From: Ficedula albicollis
Taxonomy: Eukaryota > Chordata > Aves > Passeriformes > Muscicapidae
NCBI RefSeq assembly: GCF_000247815.1
Contig: NC_021677.1
Span: 59,092,911 to 59,156,910 of the forward strand
Direction: 5' to 3'
Length of the DNA stretch: 64,000 nucleotides
Within the stretch, counting starts at the first letter, position 1, and every line of letters begins with the position of its first letter. The translations under genes were made by a program, and so were the position numbers. The notes below the pieces were generated by a model. The model was not told the origin of the DNA, ran no database searches, and saw nothing but the letters and a program-made list of their open reading frames with translations. This document shows positions 11,101 to 29,624 of this stretch, piece after piece.

Positions 11101-13717
11101 CCCTCCAGGACAAGGAGTCATATCAGTAGATGTGTGTTCTAGAGGGGAGTGCAGAGCCTTTCAGACCCTGGGTGGCAAATTTGGGATATTTGGCATACTT
11201 GGGTGGCAAACCCAGCTGCCAAGCACTGCTGAAACTAAGCCAGTACTGGATGTATCCTGGATATGCCATCTACTCACCTGTCTACTCTGCTCAGCTGCCT
11301 CTACACAGAGGTTGGAGCTGGGAAGGAGAACAGACCATGTTCATCAGAGGTTTGTTGGGTTTCCTCCTCTCTGACCCCCGACAAACACCCACCCCAGGGC
11401 TGTGCCAGGTCACAGGTTTGATAGTTTTGCTGTTAAAGCTCCTGTCACTGGATTTCCTTGCAGAACCCTCTTTCCAGAGAAACAGAGGTAATCCTCAGTG
11501 CTCCTAGAGCGCAGGGATTGATGTGCAGGGATGAAGGACAGAGCAGTCAGTCAGGCTTACCCAGGGAAAGCACCACCTTTAATCACATTGCATTACAACT
11601 GCAGGGCTGGAGAAGCTGAAAGCTCTGGCATGATGTGGGAATTAAAGGGCCAGGCAGGGTCTCTGTGCACTGCTGTGATGCACCCAGCAAACATCAGAGC
11701 AATGGAAGTGAAGGGAGGCTAAATTACACAACATGCAGTAACAATGCTGCTATTTAGACTCTGGTGCTTTTGAAATTGCACCTACTAAAGATCTAAGCTG
11801 AACCAGGCTCCCCATATTACACAACATGGGAAGAATGGGGCTATCCAGGAGATCATTTTAGAGATCTGCAGTTTTGGACTCAGTACCTGTCTGGGAAAGC
11901 TGGAAAGGTGTGATCACACCTGCACTTTCTGCCTTTCCTGGGCTTGGCCCATTTTCCTGGCACTGAGATGCTTGTGCCTTCAGAGCAAAGTTGGGTCTCA
12001 GAGCCAGGGGCTGGTGCAGACGCTCCAGATCCCACAGCAGTCTGGGGCAGGAGCCTGTGGGGGGTCCCAGGAGGGCTGTGGGGAAGGTGGGGAGGTGGAT
12101 GATGCCCTGAAGCTCAGGAGTTGAGGGTACCTATTTCCAGAATGACCTGAAACGTGACCACAGTTGTGGCAGTGGGAGGAAAAGATGAAAAGGACCTTGG
12201 AGAGGCTGCCTGGCCCTGCGTCACTGCCAGAGCTTGTGGAGGTGGAGAGGGAGAAGGTGGAAAGGGCTCTCTGGGAAGGATCTCTGGACTGAAAGGTGAT
12301 GAGTGACCTTTGTTGTGGGGACAGCCACCAGCACCCACAGCGTGCCTTTCCTCTCAGGCCTTTTGCCTCTCTGTAGTGACAGCTTTGAGTGGTTTGGTTT
12401 GCCCAGGAGGTGTTGTTATTCTTACCAGGTTTCCAGACATTCTCTGGGTGTTCCAATACCTCTCTATGCCCTGTAAGGCGGGTGTGTGCCAGATGAACCC
12501 CACAGCACTGGGGCTCCTGGGGTTCCCACCTGTCTGTGTCCAAGTGGGATCTGATGGCACGATGCAGAAGGGGATTCATGCCTGCTGGCCAGCCCAGAGC
12601 TGCCACACGCTGCCTGTGGAAAGCAGGTGGGCTGCAGTGCAAATGTGCTGAACTGAAAAAGAGACTGTAGCTGCTTCAGTGTTGAAATATTTTCTCTGGA
12701 GTAGGGGAGGTTGTTTTACTTATCTTCATTTTCCTATTTATGTCAAAAGTCTCCTTTTTTTTTTCCCCCTTTCATTTTTCCTATTGCAATTCATTTATTC
12801 TAAAACCTCGAGAATAAATCCTCAAGGAAGAGGAGATGATTTTTTTTTTCCCATTGCTGAATCCCTTGATATACTCTGCCAGGTCCTGTGCTCTTTGCTG
12901 GTAATGTTACATCTGAAACCACAAATCCCCTCGAGGTTCAAAGTCACTTTGTCCCAGCATTGTGCAGCATCCCCAGAACACAAAGGGCTATAATGGAAAG
13001 AGAAGCAATTTGTGTGTCTATGTTTTCAGACTTCATACATTCAGAGGCCTATAATGTCCAAAGGGTAGATCAAGATAATTAAATACCAATAAGCAGAGAT
13101 AGATGAGCCCCATGCAGGTCAGTTTGCTACACAATACAATACAACTACCAGGAGCTTTTGTAAATGCATTGAAAATAGAAAGAATTCATTTTTGTTCCTT
13201 GTGCCACTTAAACTCACACCTCTCTTAAACAGGTATTTGATTAAATCTTCATCCAGCCTGATCTTCCTGTGGGAGCCTTAAAAAACCCTGTAAATTAACT
13301 TTAGGCAGGACAGTCCAGGTTAGGCCAAGTTCAAAGTTTTCTCTACAGCATGAAAAATGGAGTAATCAAGGTTTTTAAGTATTGTCTTGTTGCTCCTGTT
13401 GACTTTTTTTCACTCATCCTGGCAAACCAAAGCTTTGCTATCAGAAATGTATGTACCACATCTGTGGTGGTCAGTAGGAGCTCAGGGTTTGTATCCAAGG
13501 TTTGAAGTCAGACCTGTGGTTTTCCCTTGCAATATTACATGGTGATGAGCAGAGCTGATTGTATTGCATGAGACTGTTCCAGGTCACCTGAGAACTCTAC
13601 AGGAAATGGTGAAATAAAGTCCTGGGTTGCACTATAATTGGGATCACTGAAGAAAAAAAAATAATTTTAAAAAAGCGCAAACTTTATTGTGCTTTGTTTA
13701 TTTACATACAACTGTAA
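8153..13717. other. long non-coding stretch, nothing firmly recognised
   Basis: No CR1 or LTR piece was recognised. 11.9-12.7 kb is more GC-rich and holds the longest non-repeat frame of the window (minus 11998-12642, 214 codons). Its composition (Pro, Ser, Cys, His, Trp-rich), the overlapping frames on both strands and the lack of a recognisable motif argue against a gene. The stretch is probably intron or intergenic DNA. Confidence 0.3.
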
Positions 13718-14395
13718 ACTCATTAAGGTTGGAAAAGACCTCCAAGATCTTCAAGTCCAACCTTTGGCCAATTGACACCATGGCACTGAGTGCCACATCC
13801 AGACATTTCTTGATACCATGGCACTGAGTGCCACATCCAGACATTTCTTGGACATCTCCAGGCGTGGTGACTCCACCACCTCCCTGGGCAGCCCCTTCCA
13901 ATACCTGACAAGCTTTTGCCTTGAAGAAGGTGTTCCTGATGTCCAACCTGAACCTCTCCTGGTACAACTTGCTGTCATTTCCTCTTGTCCTGTCCCTTGT
14001 TGCCTGGGAGCAGAGCCTGAGCCCACCTGGCTGTCCCCTCCTGTCAGGGAGTTGTGCAGAGCCAGCAGGTTCCCCCTGAGCCTCCTTTTCTCCAGGCTGA
14101 GCCCCTCCAGATCCCACAGCTGCACCTCAGCAGACTTGTTTTCCAGGCTCTTCCCCAGCTCTGTTCCCTTCCCAGCTCCTCAATGTCTTTCTGGTCATGA
14201 GTGGCCCAAAATCATCACAGGATTTGAGATGCAGCCTCACCAGTGCCCAGCACAGAGGGACAATCACTTCCCTGGTTCTGCTGCCCCACTGTTTTTGATA
14301 CAGGCCAGGATCCATTGGCCTTCTCGACCACCTGGGCACACTCTGACTCCTGCTTGTCCCCATTTCTATTCAATAAGCAGAGCACACAGTCCACA
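13718..14395 (-). mobile_element. CR1 LINE fragment, minus strand, with an internal 38-base duplication
   Basis: Read on the plus strand it begins 'AGGTTGGAAAAGACCTCC', passes 'GGCAGCCCCTTCCAATACCTGA', 'AGGCTGAGCCCCTCCAGATCC' and 'CCAGTGCCCAGCACAGAGGGACAATCACTTCC' (in overlapping parts), and ends near 14395. These are reverse complements of the avian CR1 3' region. The 213-codon plus-strand frame at 13818-14459 is antisense CR1, not a gene. A 38-base segment starting CCATGGCACTGAGTGCC is duplicated at 13778 and 13816. Confidence 0.85.
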
Positions 14396-14984
14396 CTCTT
14401 TCTTCTGGGTCTTTTTCTGCAGTAACACTGCTCATGGCAGCAGTCTCAGACCACGATAACCCCTTTGGTCTGTGGAAATGAATCATTCCTAGCAGCAGTG
14501 TGCACACATTCTGATGATGCTGCGCTATCACAAGACCTTTGTGATGGCCCATTGCTCACACAGCAGAGCTGCCAGGGGCTCAGTGCTCTTACAGACCTTC
14601 TCCTGAGAGCTTCAGCCCATGGCACACTCACACAAAGAGACTCATGGGGCATCCCAGGGAGCGGTGGATACAAAAGAAAACCAGGAAACCCAAATAAGGA
14701 TGTGCCTTAAGAACTAGAGGAAGACATATTTTTAAAAACAAAACATACTGTATATTAATAATTTCATTAATATCAGTGTTGACATCATCAGAATCTTGCT
14801 GAAACCATAATCAGAAATTATGTATGTCAAAGGGGGAAACATGAATTTGGAAAAATTAATCTCCTCTGCTCATGAGGTAGACCCTGATGTATGGGATGGG
14901 ATTTGGCATTACAACCATGACTAAAATCATTGCTGCTGATCTACAGCAAACATGTCCTACCTTGAAATAAAGAAATAAAGAAAA

Positions 14985-15203
14985 TCTAATTAGCCTGGGC
15001 ATGTGAAGCTGGTGAGGCCCTGGCACAGGTTGCCCACAGAAGCTGTGGCTGCCCCATCCCTGGAAGTGCTTCAGACCAGGTTGTATTGGGCTTGGAGCAT
15101 CCCCCCCCCGCCTAGTGGAAGGTGTCCCTGTCCATGGCAGTGTGCTGGAACTAGATGATTTATGGTCTTTTAGGTCCCTTTCATCCCAAATCATTCTCTG
15201 ATT
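14985..15203 (+). mobile_element. CR1 LINE 3' fragment
   Basis: Contains 'GGCCCTGGCACAGGTTGCCCA', 'GCCCCATCCCTGGAAGTG', 'TGGAACTAGATGATTTATGG' and the end 'AATCATTCTCTGATTTTC', the standard order of the CR1 3' untranslated region. A run of nine C's interrupts it near 15101-15109. Confidence 0.85.
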
Positions 15204-15958
15204 TTCAGGTAGCAGCAGGACAGAGGGAGGATAAAGGTGGCAAATGGAAATCCTCAAGGCTACTTTGGAGGCTTTTCATCTTTTATTGTGGTCTTACCCC
15301 AGATTTCCTCCCCTCTTGTCTGGAAAAAGTGGAAACATGTTCAGTTTTCAAACCCAAGCATAAACTTGTTGTAGCTGGAGAGGGTCTGAAGCCCACCTAA
15401 GGATGCTGTGACATACAGATCCGGGGCTGCAACAGGCAGAGAGCCAGCTGGGACTGAAATTTTCTGGCTGGGACAATTTTGCTCCACTTTATAGCTGGAC
15501 CTGTCACATGACAAGAGGGAGGCCCTTCTACAAGACAGGGAATTTGTTTCCTTGACCCGTCAGTGCCAGAACTCTGCCAATGCAGGAACGATCCCATACC
15601 CTTCCCCGGAGTCCATTTCCTCATCTGTAAAAGGACAGCAAGGAAACTTGTTCCTAGCTCACCCCAGAAGCAGCACAGATTCTGTGAAAGCACAGATCCT
15701 GCCCTGTGCTTTCACCTTTGCTGTACCTCATGCTGCTGCTGCTCTCACTGACAGCAAAAATTCCTGACATTTCTCATCGCCTCGGTACACACACATGACT
15801 TCTGAGAGGCAGTAAGCAAGAAAATATAATGGCACAAAATAAAAAAAAATAAAAAAAGAAAGAAAAATAGGCACACAAACACCTGCTGTGAGTTTATTTT
15901 GATAAGTGTCAATAAGCTGCGATCATGTCTCCAAACAGAGAGGAGCCAACTAAACAAA
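15204..15958. other. non-coding stretch upstream of the CpG island
   Basis: Unique sequence with an A-rich stretch at about 15839-15870. No exon with splice support was found. Confidence 0.3.
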
Positions 15959-16116
15959 CAAACCCCGGGGCAGAGTGCGGCTCCTCTCGCTGGGTTAGGG
16001 GCTGGCGGGGAGGGGGAGGAACAGGGTGAATTTGGGGTGGGCCCGCTGGGAGCTCTGTGTCCCCGGCCGGGGCTGGCGGACAGGAGGAGGAGCGGGGCGA
16101 TTTTGGAGTGGGCTCG

Positions 16117-17093
<977 letters not shown>

Positions 17094-17374
17094 AGGGGGG
17101 CTGCGGGAGGGGACACGGAGGGATGTGCCCGCCTGCAGGGGGGCATTTCTTCCCTTCCCCGCACAAGCCGATGCCTACCCTGCTGAAGCAGTTAAACGGC
17201 GGAGAGCAGCAGCAGCCCGGCTGGCAGATTCCTGCCCTGTGATATGCCAGCCACAGGGTGACGCAAGGGCTGGAAGGCTCCAACTAACAAGCCATTTTCA
17301 CCTGCGTAATAAGCGCCAGTGGAGATACAGCGGCGGCGGCGGCGGCTCCCGGTCCCCGCAGCCGGCCAGACCGC

Positions 17375-18201
<827 letters not shown>

Positions 18202-18308
18202 CAGCCGGCCAGACCGCAGCACCAGCCAGCCCGGCGGCCACCGCAGCCCTTCTGGTGGCCCCCGCTGCATCCCCAGAGCCGGAGATCAGCGGCCGCCTCG
18301 CAGGCAGC

Positions 18309-18477
18309 ATGTCAGCCCCGCCGGACCCGCAGGAGCTGCTGCTGGCGGGCACTGGGGCGCACTGGGCTGCGGACGGGGCGGAGATGCGGGATGGAGATGG
18401 GGCTCAGCAGCGGGAGCAGCTGGGGTTCGGCTCCGCCAGGGAACACCCGCCCGTTACCATGGCGACTGCATCCCCAG
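18309..18477 (+). CDS. probable first coding exon of an unidentified gene (gene B)
   Basis: The first in-frame ATG lies in GGCAGCATGT (A at -3). The 56 codons that follow begin MSAPPDPQELLLAGTGAHW and end PPVTMATASP, with one base left over before the donor CCCCAG|GTAAAA, so the next exon must start in phase 1. A second in-frame ATG at 18459 sits in a perfect Kozak context (ACCATGG), six codons before the donor, so a shorter protein start is possible. Two in-frame stops (TAATAA near 17306) lie upstream of the poly-C run, and the frame between is open. The peptide is Ala, Gly and acid-rich, with no signal peptide. It has the look of a disordered N terminus in a CpG-island gene. I do not recognise it. 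The rest of the gene would lie to the right. Confidence 0.45.
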
Positions 18478-19637
18478 GTAAAAGGCGAGGGGTACCCAGG
18501 GATGCTCAACAAAGGGGGCCCTGCCGGCAGCATCTCCAGGTTGTCTCGTTCCCGACGCTTCCTCTGTTTTTCTCCCAGCCTGGCTGCTTGGAAACATTGC
18601 TAACGAGTTAGTGAGCGCATGTAGGGAAACAGAAAATAACGAGGAATTGCGGCCTTTGCAAATAGTTATTTTTTGCTGATGTGGGGGAGGGGGGACGCGG
18701 GAGCCAGCCAAGTTCCCTAAAGCTCTTTTTAGTTTGTTAGGCACAAGACAACCAGATTTCAGGCAAATGTTGAAAGGCATTTGATTTCACTGACTTCATG
18801 TGGATCTGTCCTCATTTGTTGTACACCTGTTCACATCTGGAGTGACAGATCTCAACGGAGTTACTTCAGCTATTCCCCATGCACCTGGAATTCCTGCATG
18901 GCCCCTCATGTTATTTCAACACCCAGCTTTTAATGGAGTGCCTCTTCTGAAGTGTTTGTACATGTTGTGCATGCTTTTGGGACTTGTTCATTTATTTGTG
19001 GACTTCTTGCTTGCTGTGTTTTCCACCTTTTGAACACTGAGGTGTGTTCGACTTCAGGTGCATTCAGTTTAGGGTCTGCAGGTTCATTGATTTTTAGTTT
19101 ATTTTTGGGATGTGTTCAATTTCCCTTGGTTTAGGGTTGCTTTCTTTTAGTAAGTGCATTAATAGCAGGATATCTGTTCATGAACCCCAGAAGGTTTCAG
19201 CTCCCCATAGCTTCTGGTAGAAATATATGGGGAAAAATGACTCTTTCCTTCTTGGTGACAATTCCCGACTTTCTTTCGTGTTGTTGTCTGTCAGAGAACC
19301 CAAAAAGCCAGAAATCCCAGCCCTGGGGGAGCTGATGCATCCCATCTCACTGGGAAGGAGATGTTTCCATTACAGAGCCTGAAGCATTAAACTTGTCTTG
19401 AGTAAGTTGAGGGTCAGGGCTCGGGACAGGGATCGATCTCTGTTATGCAATAGCTGCAGGAGCATTAGGAACTGCGTTTTTGGGCTGAGTCCCTTCTAAT
19501 CCCCTCCAGTCAATCAGCACAAAGAGTGGCTGGCCAGGAACTGCACAGTCTGTGTGCTGTGTGTGCTGTTCTGCTCATACCCACACGCGTGGTTCGGGGG
19601 CCGGGTGTGTGCCCCCCCTCGGATGTTTTCCTGGTGC

Positions 19638-19664
19638 CTGTCTGTCTGTCTGTCTGTCTGTCTG
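19638..19664. repeat. (CTGT)n microsatellite
   Basis: Nearly seven perfect CTGT units, followed by CCTGGTGTGACC. Confidence 0.95.
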
Positions 19665-20141
19665 CCTGGTGTGACCAAGTCCAGGGGTAAAACAGGACCT
19701 AACACCCCTCGGCTGCTGTGGGAAATGCTTTGCTGTTTTGTAGCTCTGGGCAGGCAGCTCATCTGCTGATGTGCTGCTCATTCGCTGGGCCGAGTGCTGG
19801 GCTGTGGAACGTGACTTTCCACTGGAGGCACAGGCAGAGGGCTGGGGATGTCAGGCTGCTTGAGAGTGTGAAGGGGGGCAGGATTGGGGTCTCCAGGTAA
19901 GGCTGCCTCAACCATATAATGACACAAAGAAGGGGGAAAAGAATCTGGTGAGCTTTTTTTTGTTCACTGATGGATAAAAATATGGCCATGCTGTATCTTA
20001 GTGTACAGAACAAAGAGGGGTGGTCTCTTAACTGTGTAAATCACCATTAAATGGAACCACTGAGAAACTGCTTACATTTGAGGAAGGCTTCTTCAGGCTT
20101 GACATATCGGTAGATTTACACTTAGAGAATGCAGAATAGAC

Positions 20142-20209
20142 AGAAAGAAAAGAAAAAGAAGAAAGAAAAGAGAAAAAAGAGAAAGGAAGAAGAAAGAAAG
20201 AAAAAGAGA
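20142..20209. repeat. purine-only tract (A/G)
   Basis: About 68 bases of nearly pure A and G in AAAG, GAAAG and AAGA units on the plus strand. Such tracts can form triplex DNA; here it is only low-complexity sequence. Confidence 0.85.
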
Positions 20210-23200
20210 TGCAAAGAAAATTTTAAGCTTTTGGAATCCTCTGCAAAGGGGCTTTAGACGTGTTTGTTTGCTTGTGTCAAACTGTGGCAAGGTGGAGGCA
20301 AAGTGAGTGATAGGGACATTTCTTTGGTGTTTGCTGGCTGTGGACTGTCCACCTGTCAAACCAGCAGTACCATAAGAGTTGTAACGTGCTCTAAACATTT
20401 CCCATGTTGTTTTCCCTGCTCAATAAAGAGCGCTGTGTGGCTGTGTGCGTGCCTGTGAGCATGGCAGGCAGAGCAGCGTCCCGAGCAGCTCAGCCCCGCT
20501 CTGTCTGGGGCTGCAGCAGCTGCATTTCTGCTCCACACTACCTAGAGAGCCACGACTCCCGCCCCCCTCACCGGGGGAAGTAAATCATTTCCTTGTTCTC
20601 TCTGTGTGACTAAGTATTCGTAAGTTTCTGAATAAGAAGGCTGTCATATTGTTGAATATCTGAAACTGTCAAGCTTTTTGAAAACTCTTTATTTCTCCTG
20701 CTCGGAGAGAGATTCCTGCCTGTTCCTGAGCCATAGGAATGGACCCAGCAGGAGATGCACAGCTCCAGCTTTTTTACAACTCTGCCAATAGTCTGCTGTA
20801 AACTCAAACACTCCTGACACAATGGGCCATGTGGGGACACTTTAGACAAGGAGCAATCCATCCAAACAGGAGTGAACTGGACAGAATAATTTTCAGGTAG
20901 CTTCCCAGCTCATCCTGTATCTTCCTCCACACCTGTCAGACCGGTCTTTTTTTTTGTGAAAACCATAGTTATACTCTCCGAGGCAAGAGCAGGGTTTGGA
21001 GTCTGGGAGATTCTCTTAGCAAGAAAAGAACTGAAAACAAATGGTGGGAATTTATCACAGGTTGTGCAGATATTTTCTTATACAACCTAAAAATGTGCAA
21101 ACTTTCCCTGATCTTGGCTTTTGTTTCAAGTTTGAAAACCAGCCAGGGATTGTTGAAAGGTTCAGGAATATTTTCAAGCTGGCCGTGGGCCCGGCTTTGA
21201 GCCAAGCTGGCTTTGTGTCAAAACCTGGTGAGTGGTTTCTGAATGATGAAAAGCAATGGATTTCACTCCCCATTCTTTGGATCAACCAAAATCGGCAGTG
21301 ATTGAGACTGCAGAAGAAAATTCCCACGAGGAGTGGAAAGCTCAGAGATTTCTCAAGCAAAGTCAGGGCAACTGGGAGCTGCAGATCCCACATCAGCCTC
21401 TCCTCTTGCAGGGCTGCAATGAAGATAAACTCCAGTAGCTTCTGGGCAGGGATAAAGCTGTTTCTCTTGCTTTTATCTTGAAATTTGCTGAAAATGTCTC
21501 TCTTCCTCAAATGCAGAGTTTTCCTCCTTCCCAAAAAAGAATTTGGTTCAGGGTGAGAGGACCTTGCAGGCAGCTCTTGCAAGGACTGGTTCTGAAGGGC
21601 TGGTGAGCAGTTACATGTTGGTGAAGAGAGCCCCATGTCACCCAACACACCATCTGGTCACAGATTCTGTTATTTTATTTTTATGCACCAACAGTGATTA
21701 AAATCCCTTGACAGGAATTATTTCCAAAAATATTACACAGGCTAACAGGCACTCCCCAGGATAAATACATATGGTTTCCTCCAGAGAAATGGCAAAATGG
21801 AAGAATGGACTGTACCCCCATGCTGGATGTGTTCTCCAGGGGAAAAATAGCAGGGAAAGGGTCGGAACAGATACAAATGGTGATTCCTGTGTAAGGATCT
21901 GGGAGATTTCGTGCAGCCTGGTGCATGGGTGGGTGTCTGTAGGGTGATACAGTCAGTGGGGTCATGCCCCCATGTCCGTGCAGCTGAGATTGACAGAGCT
22001 GCCAGGTCACGCTCACTGCAGGCTTTCAGACAGGCCACAGCAGTCAGGACATCCCTGGCAATCCTGGCCCAATTCCAGCTGCCTCCAAAGCCAGCTCACA
22101 CGTGGGGTCCAGCTGCCCAAAGGGGAGGAGGCCAGTGCCACAGGGGATGGCATTAATGACTGGGACATGTCTGTGGGGACACAATGGGATGGTGAATGTG
22201 GCCTGTGGGAACCCTTCTGGAACAGCATCCAAGGGTTGGTTGGGATCCCCTGGGATGCCTCAGTGGTGTGGGAGCCCTGCCCTTGTGGGAATAACAGCAT
22301 CCATTTGGTGTGTGCCAGTGAGGGATGGAGGGGCTCAAAGCTGCTTGGATGAGGCAGATGAGTGGAGGAGTTGGGGGAGGCCAAATCCCAGGAGTGTTTC
22401 ATGCTCTGATAGGTGCAGATGTGACACAGAAGACTGTGAGGGGTGTTGGCTCCCACTGCTCTGTGATGAGGACAATCTCTAAAGTCAGCGCTTTAAGTAA
22501 AAGACCTTTCTAAAACCCCTTTCTAATTCACATGATTTTTAGTGTCTGGGTTTGAAGATCTGTGCTGTGACCCCATCTGTTCTCACCATCAGCTAACCCA
22601 CCAACCCAACCCTCTGCCTGCAAGGGACTGCAGTGAGGTGCCCCTGCCATAAGCCTGAATTTGCATTAATAATGCTGCACCAGTGAATCTCAGTTTATGG
22701 TTTCTCTCCAGTTACTGGCAGCTTTGCACCTCAGCCTGAAAGAGATTTCTGATGGTTTTCAGGCAGGTTGAGAGCACTGGGGCTCGTCTGGGTGGAGAGA
22801 AGTAGGCATGGACATGAATGTCTGCACTGCTTGGGCTTGGCACTGACACTTTTTGGGATGTCAGATCATGGATAAATGCAGCAGATTCCCCAAGACAAGT
22901 GGCTCTTTTTGGCATTTCCACCCTTCCCAGGTGTTGTTTAGGAAGATCTCCCTCTCCCCAAGCATCCATAGCAATGTGCTGCTCAAATCCCCCACACTGG
23001 AAAGGCCAAGGTTCAAACCCTAGTTTTTCAAGTTGCTGTTAGAAAAGTCTCGGTATGGTGGATTCACTGACCTAAACGTGACACAGGGGAGCCTCAGCAG
23101 GTGTTTGGAAATATGTCCTGAGCTGCCAGGCAATCCTGCTCAGATTAAACCACCTGAGGCCAGATTTAGTCTCACTTTGGAGGAGTACATATTCATGCCA

Positions 23201-25606
23201 ACTCTACTGTGTACATTTTAGTCCTTTCTGATTTAGAGAACTGAATTCAGTTTTTCTCTGCTGTCTGGATTAGCCACCTAAAACTTCTGATCTACTGCTG
23301 TGAGTGAAGGGGACAGGGATCATTTGGTGGAGGTTCTCCCCATTCCCTGGAGTTTCGTTAGTGCAAGCAGATTTTGCACAGGGCCAGAAACAAAGTGGAT
23401 TTCTTCTTGGATCTTTCTGTTTTTGTAGTCCCCATGAGGCTTGAAAAAGTAGCCTAATCCCACAGTTAGCCATAAAAAAATATATAATTAAAAAAAAATA
23501 CTGTTGAAGTACAATCTTTATTCATTCTCACTTGGGTAAAGTCAGAGCAATGGAAATGCTCTGCATTTGGAGTGCTGTCAGAGATGCCTAAAACTCCTGG
23601 TATAAAATCCATGCAGCAGTGGAGTTCTCAATTCCATACAAATCAAAATGCAGCTGGGTTTTCCCTCTTCCTCACAGGGATGCAGATAGTTCTGTCTGCT
23701 TTTACTGACACACTGATGAATTTTCTTCAGCCTTCAGGGCTGCAACTGGTTTGAGGAAGAGGATGAAGCAGATGAAAGAGCAAAGTAGTACCAGGAAGGG
23801 TGACTCACCTGCCTTACTTTAATCTTCATCACTCAGTAATGAAATGTTTTATTCATAGGTGAGGAACTGAGGGGGAGAGTTTGGGTAGGAGGAGAATGGC
23901 GTGGAGGGGAGAGGCTTTGGGTGTCCCAGTTACTGCAAGTGTTGGGTTTTGTGAGTTGCAGTATTTTCTGGGCTGTGAATCTCCCCTGGGCTGGGTGGTT
24001 CATTATCTCTCACTGCTACAAGGGTCTCTGGAGGCACATCTGTCTCCTTTTCCCTTCAGCTCTGGAAATGCCACTCAATGACGTGTCTTGTGCCTTATTT
24101 TTACCAAAACCCCTGTGTTGTGCAGGTATCAGTCTGTCTGGGGACAGCAACCCCAGGAAATGCCTGCATGTTGTCTCTGTCTGAATCCTCCCAGGAAAGT
24201 TTGGGCAGATCCCACGGGTCTGTTTATCAGGTCCTCACAGACCATGCCATGAAAGGATCCTGGCCCAACTGCATGGCCTGGATTGGCCCAGCATGCTCAG
24301 GATTAGAGTTAGGCTCTGCTGTCAGTCCTAAATAAAAACTTTTCATTTAAGAGTTTTAGCTCAAAGTTCCTGAAACAACCAAGGAGGTGTGCTGCAGGTC
24401 CTCATCATCAACAGGGAATAGAGCTTTTAAAATTCTTAGGAATTTCCCTCACTCCCCCTCCTTAGTTGGTACCTGAAAAATGGGCCAAGATTTTTCATTT
24501 TTAATGTAGCATTTATGTCTGTTCTTCATGTGCTATTCTCTTACTTCTAAATCAGGACTGCTTACAGAATTCTGGGGGTTCTTGTTTTTCTTGAGATGTT
24601 TGTTGTTTGTTGTTTGTTGTTTTTTCCAAAAGAGGAGGTGGCCTCCACATAGCAAACTGTGTTTCAAATAATGAAGCATTATTTGTAATTAGTTTTCTAA
24701 TTCAGGAGAAGCTGTAGAGTTTGCATGATTCAGCACTCAGGAGCACACCTCACATTTAGTGTTCTTGTTTATTAAGACATTTCTGATTTATGGTCAGTCT
24801 ATTCCTCCAAGAAACCTTGTAACTTCAACAGTGAGAATAAATTCTTGGCACTCACTTGCAAGACAAAGCTTGAAATAGAGAGGGCCTTAATCACCTATTT
24901 CAGTCCTCCTTGTTTCAATGAAGTATTTAAGATTCTGATTTTATGGAACATAAATGCATTCTTAACTGCTATTAAAATTAGGGTGGTCTTAAGCATATGC
25001 ATAAAGGTGAGCATGTTTTGTTTAATTTAAAGATAAATGAGGTAGAAGATATATCATGTATAAATTGGCTTTATTACCCATCAGACCAGGGTGCTTCAGG
25101 ACACTTGCATGCAAAATGGAAGCACCAGTACTTACCCATCTCATTACAGCACTGTGAAAATTAACCTTTAAAGAGATGGGAAACGTAGAATGAAAATCAT
25201 AATCATGCTGCTGTTGTTTATTTTGATCTATCATGTGTGTCTAGGTGAGAATAAAAATTGTTAGAAATTACTACATCCTTCATAAGCCTGTCACTTTCAA
25301 ATATTGAGGTGTTACCTCATAAACATCAGCTTTGTACTTTAATATTCCTTAAGAGCGAGCTTTCCCATCTTTATTTAAATAACAGCTGATAAAAGAGTTA
25401 TTTGCATATTTCTTTCAGTGCTCTTATGAGTCGCCTGCCCTTGGTACAGCCTCCTGCTACCATGAGATCTTGTGTGGGAAAAGGGAGCTGGTTCTTCAGA
25501 GGTGATTTCAACACAATTGCCATCAACAGCTGCAGCATTCCCAAATCTCCCTCACACAGCAGTGGCTTCCATCCTGGATGCAGTGCTGCAGTGGGGTGTT
25601 TGCTTG

Positions 25607-29624
<4,018 letters not shown>

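Larger units (their letters stand above)
18478..25606. other. probable first intron of gene B or intergenic DNA
   Basis: Holds a (CTGT)7-type run at 19638-19664, a 68-base purine tract (AAAG/GAAA-rich) at 20142-20209, and a short TTTGTTG repeat near 24597-24622. No CR1 or LTR piece and no second exon of gene B was recognised. A moderately GC-rich patch lies at 20430-20580. Confidence 0.3.

Noticed and set aside
11998..12642. 214-codon minus-strand frame as a gene
   Set aside because: GC-rich chance frame with overlapping frames on both strands, unusual composition, no recognisable motif and no splice or start support.
13818..14459. 213-codon plus-strand frame as a gene
   Set aside because: It is antisense to a CR1 fragment and spans that element's 5' boundary.
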